DNA of 64,000 nucleotides from SAR324 cluster bacterium (GCA_015231825.1 JADGAV010000008.1:165924-229923); one strand, 5' to 3'; shown: positions 35,979-45,491, counted from the first letter of the stretch. Notes: generated by a model not told the origin, from the sequence alone. Translations and numbers: made by a program.

Positions 35979-36749
35979 ATGCAAAAAAAAGTAATCAATA
36001 TCGCACACCGGGGATTTAGCGGAAAATTTCCCGAAAACACAATGCTTGCATTCAGGGAGGCACTCTCACTCGGCGTTGATATGATTGAATTGGATGTCCA
36101 TTTATCCAAAGACCGCAAAGTGGTCGTTCACCATGATGATGAACTGGGAAGAACCGCTGCAGGAACTGGATTGATCAAAGACCATACGCTTAAAGAATTG
36201 AAAGCATTGGACGCCGGGTCCTGGTTTGATCAAAAATATTCCGCAGAACGAATTCCTCTCCTGGAAGAAGTGCTGGACATCATGGATGGTCCGACAAAAC
36301 TGAATATTGAAATCAAATCGGCTGCTTATGAAGAAGAAGAAACACCGGATGGCATCGAACATCAGATAGCCGCCCTGGTCCGCAAAAAAGGGATGGAAGA
36401 AAAAGTCGTGGTTTCCTCTTTTCAAGTGAATTGTCTACGTCGGTTGAATCAAATTTCCAATGCGCCCCAGGTCATTATTTTGGATTTGGGAATTGAAAAA
36501 AAATTGGATCTGATCGAAGAAATCCGACCTGTTTCCTACAACACCTATTATTGGCGGCTTTCCCTGGAAGACATCGATACCGTCCATCAGGCCGGAGCAT
36601 CGCTCAATGTTTTCACCGTCAACAACCGGACAGAAATGGAAACCATGATCAGGATGGGTGTCGATGGAATCATCACGAACACTCCTCATCTCCTCAAAAA
36701 AATATTCCTGGACCGTCAGCTGGGTCACACCCGCGAGTCGCTCTGGTAA
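35979..36749 (+). CDS. ugpQ: Cytoplasmic glycerophosphodiester phosphodiesterase
   Basis: GDPD-family TIM barrel that cleaves glycerophosphodiesters to G3P and an alcohol. Catalytic H-R-G (AHRGFSGKFPENT, residues 9-21) is followed by E-x-D (MIELDVHLSKD) and a His in VVHHDDELGR, then N-I-E-I-K. 256 aa, no signal peptide, so cytoplasmic like E. coli UgpQ. It starts 5 nt after the ugpC stop, so diesters imported by Ugp are probably cleaved inside. Confidence 0.92.
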   Translation: MQKKVINIAHRGFSGKFPENTMLAFREALSLGVDMIELDVHLSKDRKVVVHHDDELGRTAAGTGLIKDHTLKELKALDAGSWFDQKYSAERIPLLEEVLDIMDGPTKLNIEIKSAAYEEEETPDGIEHQIAALVRKKGMEEKVVVSSFQVNCLRRLNQISNAPQVIILDLGIEKKLDLIEEIRPVSYNTYYWRLSLEDIDTVHQAGASLNVFTVNNRTEMETMIRMGVDGIITNTPHLLKKIFLDRQLGHTRESLW

Positions 36750-37054
36750 TGAAACCAGATCGTTCGGTTGTCTGAGGAAAATCGGACTTCCGCGATTTCG
36801 CCTGCTCTTTAACATTCCTATTTTCTGCGACCCAAACAAGGGATCGTATTTTTACCAGAATTGTTGATAATTCTACCATCTTTTTGATCATTAGCGGAAT
36901 ATGCATTCATCTTTCTTTTTTCTCCACTGCCGGGAAATGATGCTCATTTTCGTAACCATCATTTATACTCATCTTCTACCGTTGAAATATTATTATTTAT
37001 AAATATCAACAAGTTAAATAGTATATTAAATTTCTTGGCACTACCTTTCGTCAG
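36750..37054. other. Intergenic region between ugpQ and the insertion element
   Basis: About 305 bp, AT-rich, no gene seen. A hairpin AGAATT/AATTCT with a 6-nt loop at 36857-36874 is followed by ACCATC and five T residues, a possible weak terminator for the ugp operon. Confidence 0.4.
36857..36874 (+). terminator. Possible AT-rich terminator of the ugp operon
   Basis: Six-base-pair stem AGAATT/AATTCT with loop GTTGAT, then a T-run six nt later. The stem is AT-rich and about 110 nt after the ugpQ stop, so this is tentative. Confidence 0.3.
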
Positions 37055-38370
37055 TTCCCAGAATGCGTGAAGTGAATGGTTATGAACTCTCGCGAATAGT
37101 TGGAGCCATTGCGACACCAACGGCCTTAAAAACGTTACCGCAAACTCCTTTGGCCTCGGTTCTGACAATGAAAGCCTTACCATTTTCTTCAATTTCCACT
37201 TCTTGGAGAACCTTCAAATCCCTATTAATATCAGCCCATTCAAAGTCAAATCCAGCTCTTTCAGGACGACTATCGAGTTCTTTGCGGAGAACCAAAGCAA
37301 GAAAGCTGCAAAAAACATGGCCACGAATAGTCTCGTCGCATTTATGAAAGATGGGACGGGTATCAAGGACAGATTTCACATCGCGAAACACATTTTCTAC
37401 TTGCCAGAGTTCTTTGTACTTGAGTCCAATCTGATCAGCGCTGAGATCCATATTGGTGGGTAGAACCCACTTACCATCGAATCTAGAATCCGCATCAATC
37501 TTTTTCTGGTCAAGTGTCACCGTGCCTTTGCCAATCTTGAGAAATTTTCGGTAACCACGGTTTCTGACTAAGCTTTTGGGGTTGACCCGAATCTGCTCTT
37601 CAAGTTTATCAATAATCGCCTGTCGGGTAGCCTTATCCTTGCGTGCCTGCTTGATATTTTGGGAGACTATGTAAAGTTTATCATCGACCCGCACTTTCTT
37701 GACCCTCAAGGGCGCAGGATTCTTGCCTTTCGTCGACTCTGGACGCACTTCCCGGTAACGGCCGGCACGACTCAAGACCTCTTCACTGACCTCCTTGACT
37801 CGCCTCATTCGTGCTCCCAGAATATATTGAATGTTGCAGTCTGGACTTTCCAATGCTTTGATCGTCTCTGAACCGATCATTCCCAGATCTGCCAACGATG
37901 GAAAAATTTCCGATCTCAAACCGTTCGCGAAATCTCTCAACCACAGGGAGCATGACCTTGACATCGGCGGTATTACCAGGCCACATCTCACAGCAAATAG
38001 GGCGACCGTTATTGTCAAGAATGGCGCCGACCACCATTTGTTTCCGATCGCCACGATGATCTTTGCTATGGCCATACTGACCCATTGTCTGACCGCCTTG
38101 ACCTTCGAAATAGATTGAAGTGGTATCAAAGAAAACCAGCTTGAGTTCAGAAAACAGATTGCGGTGTTCAGAAAACAACGCCTCTTCGACGAGATCCTTG
38201 ACACACCTTGGCGAATACGGAGTGGCATCTTGTTGGTCATCCACTGTCTCGCCGAGGAATGCCACCGCTCGATAGACATGATGCAACACAATACTATCAA
38301 CTCCTTTGATAGCGTAATCTCTCCGCCATTTGTCATCGAAATATTCCATTTGAGCAATTCAATCTGGCAA
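37055..38370 (-). mobile_element. IS1634-like insertion sequence (approximate ends)
   Basis: About 1.3 kb containing one degenerate DDE transposase gene on the minus strand. Imperfect terminal inverted repeats are suggested by TTCCCAGAATG at 37055-37065 and its counterpart (minus strand TTGCCAGATTG) at 38370-38360, with 9/11 matches. The transposase start is 11 bp inside the right end and its stop 25 bp inside the left end. I could not define target-site duplications, so ends may shift by some bases. Confidence 0.55.
37080..38349 (-). pseudogene. Frameshifted IS1634-family (DDE) transposase
   Basis: The N-terminal part reads in one frame from ATG 38349 (MEYFDDKWRRDYAIKG) through FFDTTSIYFEGQ (first catalytic Asp), GHSKDHRGDRKQMVVG and EIGNFSIV. 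Family continuity then requires a jump to the +1 frame at about 37897-37892, where ADLGMIGSETIKAL and the rest follow. That part includes VENVFRDVKSVLDTRPIF with the catalytic Glu and runs to the stop at 37080. Removing one G from the GTTGGCAGATC stretch restores a continuous protein of about 420 aa. A +1 shift is not the usual programmed -1 type, so I call it inactivated, or a sequencing error. Confidence 0.75.
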
Positions 38371-38536
38371 TGCTTGAATATGAAGGGTTAACTACAACAA
38401 CGACACCTCTTCCAGCTAAGAAAATTGGTGACGAAGATGATGAAAGCATGCTAAACGGTAAGAAAGTTGACAGCACCCTGACTTTTAGTACCAAAACTGC
38501 TGTGATGAAAATTTGGCAATTAATTAAAAACATCTC

Positions 38537-39508
38537 ATGAATCACGATCAACTGCTCATTCTGGACGCCATCATCAAAACAGGCAGCTTCAATGCTGCTT
38601 CGGAAATGTTGCACCGGAGTCAGCCTTCCCTCAGCATGGCCATCAAAAAGCTTGAAGACGAGTTGGGACTGAAGATCTTTTCCCGAGACAAGTATCGTGC
38701 AACCCTGACCGAAGAAGGGGAGGCTATATACAATAAAATTAAGATTATTCTCCGCCATACCGATGATTTGTTCACGCTCAGCCAGCAGCTTTCTATCGGC
38801 AATGAACCAAAAATCTGGATTGCCATTGATTCCCTCTTTCCGCTTCCGTTGATGCTGGGAGCCCTCAAGCAGTTCGTTGAGGACCATCCCGAAACCGAAT
38901 TCAACCTTTCCGTGGAATACCTCAATGGTGCAATGGAGAGAGTTCTGGATGGCGATGCCGATTTGGCAGTCACTCCAATTGATGATATTTATCCTCATTT
39001 GGAATCGGTCTTCATCATCAATGTCAGTTTGATTCCGGTCGCCTCCAAAAACTTTCCTCCCGCGCAAAAAAGAGAAGTGCTCAGCAACAAGGAAATGGAG
39101 CAGCATATCCAAATTCTGGCGGTTGACAGCAGCCTTCATCCGCATGAAAACAAAGTCTCTATCTATCCGAAAAATACCATCCGTTTTCTGGAAGATGGGC
39201 GTCAGTGGACGGTCAATAACAATGCCACAAAAAAAGACTTTATTTTGGCAGGACTGGGGTGGGGGAGACTTCCCAGTCATTATATCCAGGAAGAATTATT
39301 GAACGGCAGCCTGGTGCCCCTCCACATCGAGAGCATCAAACCGGTGAAAGTTGAAATCCAGCTCGTTCGTCAAAGAAATCGTCCCCTCGGACTCATTTCT
39401 CAAAAATTATGGAATCAAGTGCAGCAATGGTCAAAAGGGATCGCTGACTATGAGCAGAAAATAGAGCATCTCCTGACTTCCAGTCACACAACTCCCCCCC
39501 GGCAATGA
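38537..39508 (+). CDS. LysR-family transcriptional regulator
   Basis: 323-aa LTTR. The winged helix-turn-helix occupies residues 1-60 (L-I-L-D-A-I-I-K-T-G-S-F-N-A-A-S-E-M-L-H-R-S-Q-P style), followed by a linker helix and a two-lobed periplasmic-binding-like effector domain (about 90-300). It is the only regulator in the glycerol/G3P island, lies between the ugp and glp operons and points at the 3' end of the glp operon. A T-N11-A dyad typical for LysR proteins occurs twice in the glpV-glpK control region, so it may control those genes; that is inference. No ribosome site is obvious. Confidence 0.88.
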   Translation: MNHDQLLILDAIIKTGSFNAASEMLHRSQPSLSMAIKKLEDELGLKIFSRDKYRATLTEEGEAIYNKIKIILRHTDDLFTLSQQLSIGNEPKIWIAIDSLFPLPLMLGALKQFVEDHPETEFNLSVEYLNGAMERVLDGDADLAVTPIDDIYPHLESVFIINVSLIPVASKNFPPAQKREVLSNKEMEQHIQILAVDSSLHPHENKVSIYPKNTIRFLEDGRQWTVNNNATKKDFILAGLGWGRLPSHYIQEELLNGSLVPLHIESIKPVKVEIQLVRQRNRPLGLISQKLWNQVQQWSKGIADYEQKIEHLLTSSHTTPPRQ

Positions 39509-39598
39509 GCTCATCCACATTTGCCTCTGCTTAATTTTCCTGATGACTTATTGGAATCTGTGATTTGGAGATCATAATAATGAAGAGGATTCTTGCAG

Positions 39599-39880
39599 TC
39601 AGACCCACTTGAAAGTGAGGATCCAAAAGAGAATTGAAAGTGCCAATGCTCCCCAAAGCGGTGTCCCGAATAAACCCAGCCATCCCAAATGGATAAAACC
39701 GGATCCCAACCACGAAATGAAGAGCCGGTCCCCGCGGGTCGTGTCCAGGCCGAGAATTCCCCGGCGAGGGTCACCGCCGGGACGAAATTTTTCCCAAATC
39801 CCCATCGCGACAATCGAAAGCACAACCGCAATAAAAAAAGCAACTGTGGGCCAAGTCCAGGCCATCCAGGATAATCCCAT
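39599..39880 (-). CDS. glpU: DUF2160 small membrane protein of the glycerol ABC transporter
   Basis: 93 residues with about three hydrophobic helices (around 8-27, 55-72 and 75-90) and an Arg/Asp-rich cytoplasmic loop K-F-R-P-G-G-D-P-R-R-G-I-L-G. Matches the DUF2160 protein found in rhizobial glycerol operons (GlpU), role unknown. It is the last gene of the leftward operon, 15 nt after the glpQ permease gene. Confidence 0.75.
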   Translation of the reverse strand: MGLSWMAWTWPTVAFFIAVVLSIVAMGIWEKFRPGGDPRRGILGLDTTRGDRLFISWLGSGFIHLGWLGLFGTPLWGALALSILFWILTFKWV

Positions 39881-39895
39881 AATACTTCCTCACCC

Positions 39896-40699
39896 TTATA
39901 CACGTCCTAAAGCAAAACCTTTGGCGATGTAGTTCCGGACAAAATAAATCACAAATGCCCCCGGAATGATTGTCAGAGAACCCGCTGCCGCCAGTAAACC
40001 CAATTCATAGCCCGATGTACTCGCCGTCCGAGTCATGGTCGCGGCAATCGGCTTGGCATCAACAGAGGTCAGAGTTTTGGCAAGCAAAAGTTCAACCCAC
40101 GAATACATAAAGCAGAAAAATGCGGTGACCCCAATTCCTGCGGCAATGGTGGGGATGAAAATTTTCAGAAAAAATTTTGAAAAAGAGTAGCCATCCAGAT
40201 AGGCGGTTTCGTCGAGTTCTTTCGGAACTCCTGACATGAATCCTTCCAGAATCCATACTGCCAACGGGATGTTGAACAAACAATGGGCCAGAGCAACGGC
40301 AATATGCGTGTCAAAAAGTTCAATGGCCGAATAAAGCTGGAAAAACGGCAGAGCAAAGACGGCAGGAGGTGCCATCCGGTTGGTGAGCAGCCAAAAAAAC
40401 AGATGTTTGTCTCCCAGAAAATGATACCGTGAAAACGCATAAGCGGCCGGCAGAGCCACCGTCACGGAAATGACCGTATTGATGACAACGTAGATCAACG
40501 AATTGATGTAGCCATTGTACCAGGTGGGATCGGTGAAAATTTTAATATAATTTTCAAGGGTGAAATTGCTGGGGAAAAAAGAGAATCCTCCCAGGATTTC
40601 ATTCGTTGTTTTAAACGACATCGACACCAGACCATAGATGGGCAACATCAAAAAGAGGATGTAGAGCGTCGGTACGATCGCGTGTTTGAATCGGGACAT
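39896..40699 (-). CDS. glpQ: Glycerol ABC transporter permease
   Basis: 267-aa inner-membrane permease of the carbohydrate type, about six helices. The EAA loop appears as E-L-D-E-T-A-Y-L-D-G-Y (around 162-172). By operon position this is the GlpQ permease of the rhizobial GlpSTPQUV glycerol importer, not the phosphodiesterase of that name. One base separates it from glpP. Confidence 0.85.
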   Translation of the reverse strand: MSRFKHAIVPTLYILFLMLPIYGLVSMSFKTTNEILGGFSFFPSNFTLENYIKIFTDPTWYNGYINSLIYVVINTVISVTVALPAAYAFSRYHFLGDKHLFFWLLTNRMAPPAVFALPFFQLYSAIELFDTHIAVALAHCLFNIPLAVWILEGFMSGVPKELDETAYLDGYSFSKFFLKIFIPTIAAGIGVTAFFCFMYSWVELLLAKTLTSVDAKPIAATMTRTASTSGYELGLLAAAGSLTIIPGAFVIYFVRNYIAKGFALGRV

Positions 40700-40700
40700 T

Positions 40701-41564
40701 TTAGTTTTCCTCGTTACGGGTCATGACCGTATAAAAACCCCAGCACGTCAGCAGAACGACCAGAAAATAAATCAATGACATGGCCGCAGCCGGCCCCAGA
40801 TCGAATTGACCCAATGCCATTTTCACTAAATCAATGGACAGGAAGGTGGTCGTGTTTCCAGGTCCTCCGCCGGTTAAAACAAAAGGCTCGGTATAAATCA
40901 TGAAGCTGTCCATGAATCTCAGCAAAATTGCGATGGTGAGCACCCGGTTCATTTTCGGAAGTTGAATAAATCGAAAAATCGCCCAGGGACTGGCACCATC
41001 AATGCGGGCCGCCTGGTAGTAGGCATCCGGAATCGAACTGAGTCCGGCATAGCAGAGCAGAACCACAAGAGAAGTCCAGTGCCAAATATCCATGACCAGG
41101 GTGGTCACCCATGCCGAGACCGGCTGCTGGGTGAAATTGTAATCAATTCCCATACTGTTGAGGGAGTAGCCCAGCAACCCAATATCAGGAAGGGCAAAAA
41201 TGTTCCACATCGCCCCCACCACATTCCAGGGAATCAGCAGCGGAAGCGCCATCAGAACTAAACAGACCGAAACCCAGGGTCCTTTCCGGGGCATCGTCAA
41301 AGCTACAGCAATTCCAAGCGGCACTTCTATCAGGATGATCATACCGGTAAACATCAATTGACGAAATAGCGCGGCGTGAAATCGATCGGAACGGAGCACC
41401 TGTTCAAACCAGGTCGTTCCTTCCCAAAAGAATTGATTGTTGCCGAAAGTTTCCTGGAACGAATAGTTGACAACCGTCATCAGGGGGATGAATGCGTTGA
41501 AGGCGACGAGGATTAAAACCGGCACAACCAGCCACCATGCTTTCTGATTGACTGTTTTATTCAT
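40701..41564 (-). CDS. glpP: Glycerol ABC transporter permease
   Basis: 287-aa permease from the ATG at 41564, chosen because GAGGAGGCT lies just before it; a longer frame to 41621 would overlap glpT. About six helices, EAA loop Y-Y-Q-A-A-R-I-D-G-A-S-P near 190-201. Partner of the glpQ permease in glycerol import. Confidence 0.87.
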   Translation of the reverse strand: MNKTVNQKAWWLVVPVLILVAFNAFIPLMTVVNYSFQETFGNNQFFWEGTTWFEQVLRSDRFHAALFRQLMFTGMIILIEVPLGIAVALTMPRKGPWVSVCLVLMALPLLIPWNVVGAMWNIFALPDIGLLGYSLNSMGIDYNFTQQPVSAWVTTLVMDIWHWTSLVVLLCYAGLSSIPDAYYQAARIDGASPWAIFRFIQLPKMNRVLTIAILLRFMDSFMIYTEPFVLTGGGPGNTTTFLSIDLVKMALGQFDLGPAAAMSLIYFLVVLLTCWGFYTVMTRNEEN

Positions 41565-41571
41565 AGCCTCC

Positions 41572-42636
41572 TCATTTGACAACCCAGTTATTGCAGTAAA
41601 GATGGGTTCGTTCAGGATCAAACATTATCTTGGGACTGTTTTCAGGAATTTTTACCTCATCAGGAACCAGCAGTTTGATGACGTCTCCTTCATGAGCTAC
41701 TGTGGCGATTTTAAATCGGCCCAGGTCCTCAATCCGTTCAATGCTGACTGGAATCCCGGCATCATCAAATCGAACGAATTCAGGACGTACTCCGATTTCC
41801 AGCTTTCCCTCCATTTCCTGCTTATGGGAATGTGCGGTCTCAAGAAGATGTGATCGATAACTCACCTGTCCGTTTTTCACTTCACAGGGCAGCACATTCA
41901 TGCCCGGGGAACCGATGAAATGTCCGACAAAAGTGTGATTCGGCTCCATGAAAAGTTCAACGGGTGTACCCACCTGCACAATCGTGCCCTCCAGCATCAC
42001 CAGAACTTTATCAGCAAAGGTGAGCGCTTCGGTCTGGTCATGGGTCACATAGATCATGGTGACGCCGAGCTGCTGGTGCAACTCTTTGAGTTTGGAACGC
42101 AGCAGCCATTTCAGATGGGGATCAATCACGGTCAGGGGTTCGTCAAACATGATGATTTTGACATCCGGACGGACAAGTCCCCGCCCCAATGAAATTTTCT
42201 GTTTGCCGTCTGCAGTCAGCCCGGACGCCCGGTTTTTTAAACTGTTGGTCAGGTCCAACATTTCGGCAATGGCTTCGACCCGTTTGCGCACCTGGTCTTC
42301 AGGAACCTGACGATTTCTCAACGGAAAAGCAAGATTGTCGTAGACCGTCATCGTGTCATAGACAACTGGAAACTGAAAAACCTGAGCAATATGACGTTCC
42401 GTGGTGGGCAGATGAGTGACCTCCTCATCATCAAAATAAACGGCGCCCTCCGAGGGGGTTAACAAGCCTGAGATGATGTTCAGCAGGGTGGTTTTTCCGC
42501 AGCCGGAAGGACCGAGCAGGGCATAGGCTCCGCCGTCTTCCCACACCTGATCCACTTGCTCCAGGGCATAGACCGGAGCCTGGTCGCTGGGAGCCGGGTA
42601 TGCATGGCGTACATTTTTGAATTCAATCTTTGCCAT
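41572..42636 (-). CDS. glpT: Glycerol ABC transporter ATP-binding protein with degenerate signature motif
   Basis: 354-aa ATPase from MAKIEFK at 42636. Walker A GPSGCGKTT, Walker B IIMFDEPLTVIDPH and H-loop YVTHDQTEA are intact. The ABC signature is replaced by L-T-A-D-G-K-Q-K-I-S-L-G-R instead of LSGGQ, so one composite ATP site is probably inactive or regulatory. C-terminal regulatory domain like MalK (about 235-354). Seven nt before glpP and five nt after glpS. Forms a heterodimer with GlpS in the rhizobial system. Confidence 0.88.
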   Translation of the reverse strand: MAKIEFKNVRHAYPAPSDQAPVYALEQVDQVWEDGGAYALLGPSGCGKTTLLNIISGLLTPSEGAVYFDDEEVTHLPTTERHIAQVFQFPVVYDTMTVYDNLAFPLRNRQVPEDQVRKRVEAIAEMLDLTNSLKNRASGLTADGKQKISLGRGLVRPDVKIIMFDEPLTVIDPHLKWLLRSKLKELHQQLGVTMIYVTHDQTEALTFADKVLVMLEGTIVQVGTPVELFMEPNHTFVGHFIGSPGMNVLPCEVKNGQVSYRSHLLETAHSHKQEMEGKLEIGVRPEFVRFDDAGIPVSIERIEDLGRFKIATVAHEGDVIKLLVPDEVKIPENSPKIMFDPERTHLYCNNWVVK

Positions 42637-42641
42637 CGATC

Positions 42642-43715
42642 TCAACCCTCTTGCCTGGATGTGAACACGGTTCGACCCTGGGAATCGAAATAAAAACACT
42701 TTTCTGCATCAAAATAAAAATCTGCCCTTGTTCCAACATCATATTTGTGGATGCCATGAGCCTCTGATACCCAGTGATTTCCTTCGACAATCATTCGAAT
42801 GATACTTTCCGATCCGCTCAATTCTGCAATCTGCACATCTCCCGAAACTTTCACCCCGCTTCCGGACGGCTGCAGATGATAAGCACGGATTCCAACGGTA
42901 TAACGGCCATCGGGAGCATCGCTCAATGCGTCAGGAACATTCCAGCTGATATTCTCTGAGAGACGCATCAGGGCGCCCTTTTTTTCCACGGCGGCAGTAT
43001 TGATCGGAGGCTCAGAAAAGACTTTGGCACTTTCCAGAGATGAAGGATTTCGATAGATGAACGGCGTTTCTCCAAACTGGATCAAATGTCCGGCACTCAA
43101 GGTGCTCGTGAATCCTCCAAGCATGAGCGCTTCCAAGGGTTCGCTGGTGGCATAGACAACCGTTGCACCGGTTCCGGCAAACAATTTCGGAAGTTCTTCC
43201 CGGAGTTCTTCTCGCAGTTTGTAGTCAAGATTTGCCAATGGCTCGTCCAGCAGCACGAGATCAGCACCTTTCGCTAAAGCCCGTGCCAGAGCAGTCCGCT
43301 GTTGTTGACCTCCTGACAATTCACTGGGCATACGCTTCAGCATGGGTGTCAATTTCAACAGATCCGCCAGGTGGCGGACACGGTCATTCACTTCGGACTG
43401 CTGGACATTGGCAACTTTTAGCGGGGAAGCAATATTATCAAAGACGGTAAAATTGGGATAATTGATAAAAGCCTGGTAGACCATTGCGACGCTGCGTTTT
43501 TGAACAGGAATTCCCGTCACGTTCTGTCCGTCAAACCAGACTTCTCCGGAAGACGGCTTATCGAGCCCGGCCATCAAGCGCATCAGGGACGTTTTCCCGC
43601 TGAGCGTTGTTCCCAGCAGGATATTGAACTGTCCCGCTTCGAGCGTCAGTGACGTCTCGTAGATATGCGTTTCCGCTCCAACCCGCTTGCTGACTTTTTT
43701 TAGTTCGATAGCCAT
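42642..43715 (-). CDS. glpS: Glycerol ABC transporter ATP-binding protein
   Basis: 357-aa ATPase. Walker A is G-T-T-L-S-G-K-T-S, the signature LSGGQQQRTALAR is canonical, and Walker B is LVLLDEPLANLDYK. The H-loop position reads YATSEPLEA, so the switch His is replaced by Ser. With GlpT lacking LSGGQ and GlpS lacking the switch His, the two are complementary halves of an asymmetric ATPase. C-terminal OB-type domain present. Confidence 0.88.
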   Translation of the reverse strand: MAIELKKVSKRVGAETHIYETSLTLEAGQFNILLGTTLSGKTSLMRLMAGLDKPSSGEVWFDGQNVTGIPVQKRSVAMVYQAFINYPNFTVFDNIASPLKVANVQQSEVNDRVRHLADLLKLTPMLKRMPSELSGGQQQRTALARALAKGADLVLLDEPLANLDYKLREELREELPKLFAGTGATVVYATSEPLEALMLGGFTSTLSAGHLIQFGETPFIYRNPSSLESAKVFSEPPINTAAVEKKGALMRLSENISWNVPDALSDAPDGRYTVGIRAYHLQPSGSGVKVSGDVQIAELSGSESIIRMIVEGNHWVSEAHGIHKYDVGTRADFYFDAEKCFYFDSQGRTVFTSRQEG

Positions 43716-43751
43716 CTTATCCAGTTTACCTTCTATTGCTTCCCGCTGTTT

Positions 43752-45491
43752 TTATCCCTGCCAACGTTTGACAAGTTCATCATAGTCAACCGTTTCGCCT
43801 TTGGGCTTCTCATTCACTTTAGCCTTTGGCGAACCTGGCTTTTTCAACCACTCTGCGGGGTCACTTTCCTTGTTCAAGCGTGGTCCGCAGCCGCCGTAGA
43901 TTTTTGCTTTTTCATCGGCAACCTGCATTCGGGACATGACCAGATCCATTTCGCTCGCCAATCGGTCCATCGCCTGTTGAGGAGTGAATGCTCCCGAATT
44001 GACATCACCAATCTGCTGCCACCAAATTTGCGCCAGTTTTGGATAGTCAGGCACATTCACACCGGTAGGAGACCACAAAACACGATCAGGAGAACGGTAA
44101 AATTCGACCAGTCCGCCTAATTTGGGAGCACGATCCGTGAAAGACTGATGACGAATTGTGCTGTCGCGGATAAACGTCAAACCCACATGACTCTTCTTGA
44201 CATCCACTGTTTTTGAAACAACAAATTGAGAATACAGCCATGCTGCTTTTCGACGGTCTACCGGAGTCGATTTGAACAATGTCCAGGAACCAGCGTCCTG
44301 ATAGCCCAGTTTTTGACCTTCTTCCCAGTAAGGACCGTGAGGAGAAGGAGCCATGCGCCATAACGGTTTGCCGCTGCTGTCTACTGTGTTGTTTCCTTCA
44401 CTTTTCGGCGCCACCATCGACGCGGTAAAAGCGGTGTACCAAAAAATCTGCTGGGCAACATTTCCCTGAGAAAGAGCAGGCAATGATTGATAGAAATCAT
44501 AACTGGCCGCTCCCGGAGGGGCATACTTGCGCAACCACTCATCCCATTTTCGAATTGCATAAACGGCAGCAGGACCATTGGCCGCACCACCACGAGAAAC
44601 TGAAGCGCCTACCGGGTTGCAGGTCCCCGCTTCCATTCGAATTCCCCATTCGTCAACAGGAATCCCGTTCGGCAAGCCTTTACTTCCGGCACCCGCCATG
44701 GAAAGCCAGGCATCGGTCATCCGCCAACCCAGGTCCGGTGCGCGTTTTCCGTAGTCCATATGACCGTAAATCCGGACACCATCAATTTCTTTCACGTGAA
44801 CAGAAAAGAATTCTGCAATATCTTCATAAGCAGACCAATTTACGGGAACACCGAGATCGTAGCCATATCGATCTTTGAACTGCTTCTTTAAATCTGCACG
44901 ATCAAACCAGTCTTTGCGGAACCAGTACAGATTTGCAAACTGCTGGTCCGGCAATTGATACAGTTTTCCGTCAGGACCTGTTGTGAACGATTTCCCGACA
45001 AAGTCATCAACATCCAGCATCGGGTTGGTCACATCACTTCCTTCCCCTGCCATCCAGTCGGAAAGATTCACTGCCAGCTGCAGCCGTGAATGCGTTCCAA
45101 TCAGATCGGAATCGTTGATGTAGGCATCATACAGATTACGTTTCGTCTGCATTTGAGTTTGAACGGCCTGGACAACTTCCCCTTCTCCCAAAAGCTGGTG
45201 GTTGACCTTAATCCCCGTAATTTCTTCAAATGCTTTCGTCAGCACTTTCGATTCATATTCGTGGGTCGGAATCGTTTCTGACAAGACATTGATTTCCATT
45301 CCCTTGAAAGGAGCGGCTGCCTTGATGAACCATTCCATTTCTTTCATCTGATCAGATTTAGAAAGCGCTGATGGCTGGAATTCCTGATTGATCCATTTCT
45401 CAGCATCTGCTTTGTCTGCATAGGCTGATGATGCAAAACAAACAGCAGCAGCCGCAGCGACTGCGACTCTAGTCATACTTTTGATTAACAT
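43752..45491 (-). CDS. glpV: Glycerol ABC transporter substrate-binding protein
   Basis: Large periplasmic binding protein (579 aa) with a signal peptide (M-L-I-K-S-M-T-R-V then an Ala-rich core ending SSAYA). The long N-terminal region and size of about 580 aa match GlpV-type glycerol binders rather than the 430-aa sugar binders. The mature part starts DKADAEKWINQEFQP, then M-K-E-M-E-W-F-I-K-A. ATG 45491 is chosen because GGGAGA lies just before it; ATG 45506 is also in frame. First gene of glpV-S-T-P-Q-U, unlike the rhizobial order, where V is last. Confidence 0.9.
   Translation of the reverse strand: MLIKSMTRVAVAAAAAVCFASSAYADKADAEKWINQEFQPSALSKSDQMKEMEWFIKAAAPFKGMEINVLSETIPTHEYESKVLTKAFEEITGIKVNHQLLGEGEVVQAVQTQMQTKRNLYDAYINDSDLIGTHSRLQLAVNLSDWMAGEGSDVTNPMLDVDDFVGKSFTTGPDGKLYQLPDQQFANLYWFRKDWFDRADLKKQFKDRYGYDLGVPVNWSAYEDIAEFFSVHVKEIDGVRIYGHMDYGKRAPDLGWRMTDAWLSMAGAGSKGLPNGIPVDEWGIRMEAGTCNPVGASVSRGGAANGPAAVYAIRKWDEWLRKYAPPGAASYDFYQSLPALSQGNVAQQIFWYTAFTASMVAPKSEGNNTVDSSGKPLWRMAPSPHGPYWEEGQKLGYQDAGSWTLFKSTPVDRRKAAWLYSQFVVSKTVDVKKSHVGLTFIRDSTIRHQSFTDRAPKLGGLVEFYRSPDRVLWSPTGVNVPDYPKLAQIWWQQIGDVNSGAFTPQQAMDRLASEMDLVMSRMQVADEKAKIYGGCGPRLNKESDPAEWLKKPGSPKAKVNEKPKGETVDYDELVKRWQG

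Noticed and set aside
37880..37905. Programmed frameshift in the IS1634-like transposase
   Set aside because: The needed shift is +1 and no typical -1 slippery heptamer with a following structure is placed correctly; a one-base insertion explains it more simply.
38333..39280. Minus-strand open frame of 315 codons opposite lysR
   Set aside because: Fully overlaps a clear LysR gene and shows no family features.
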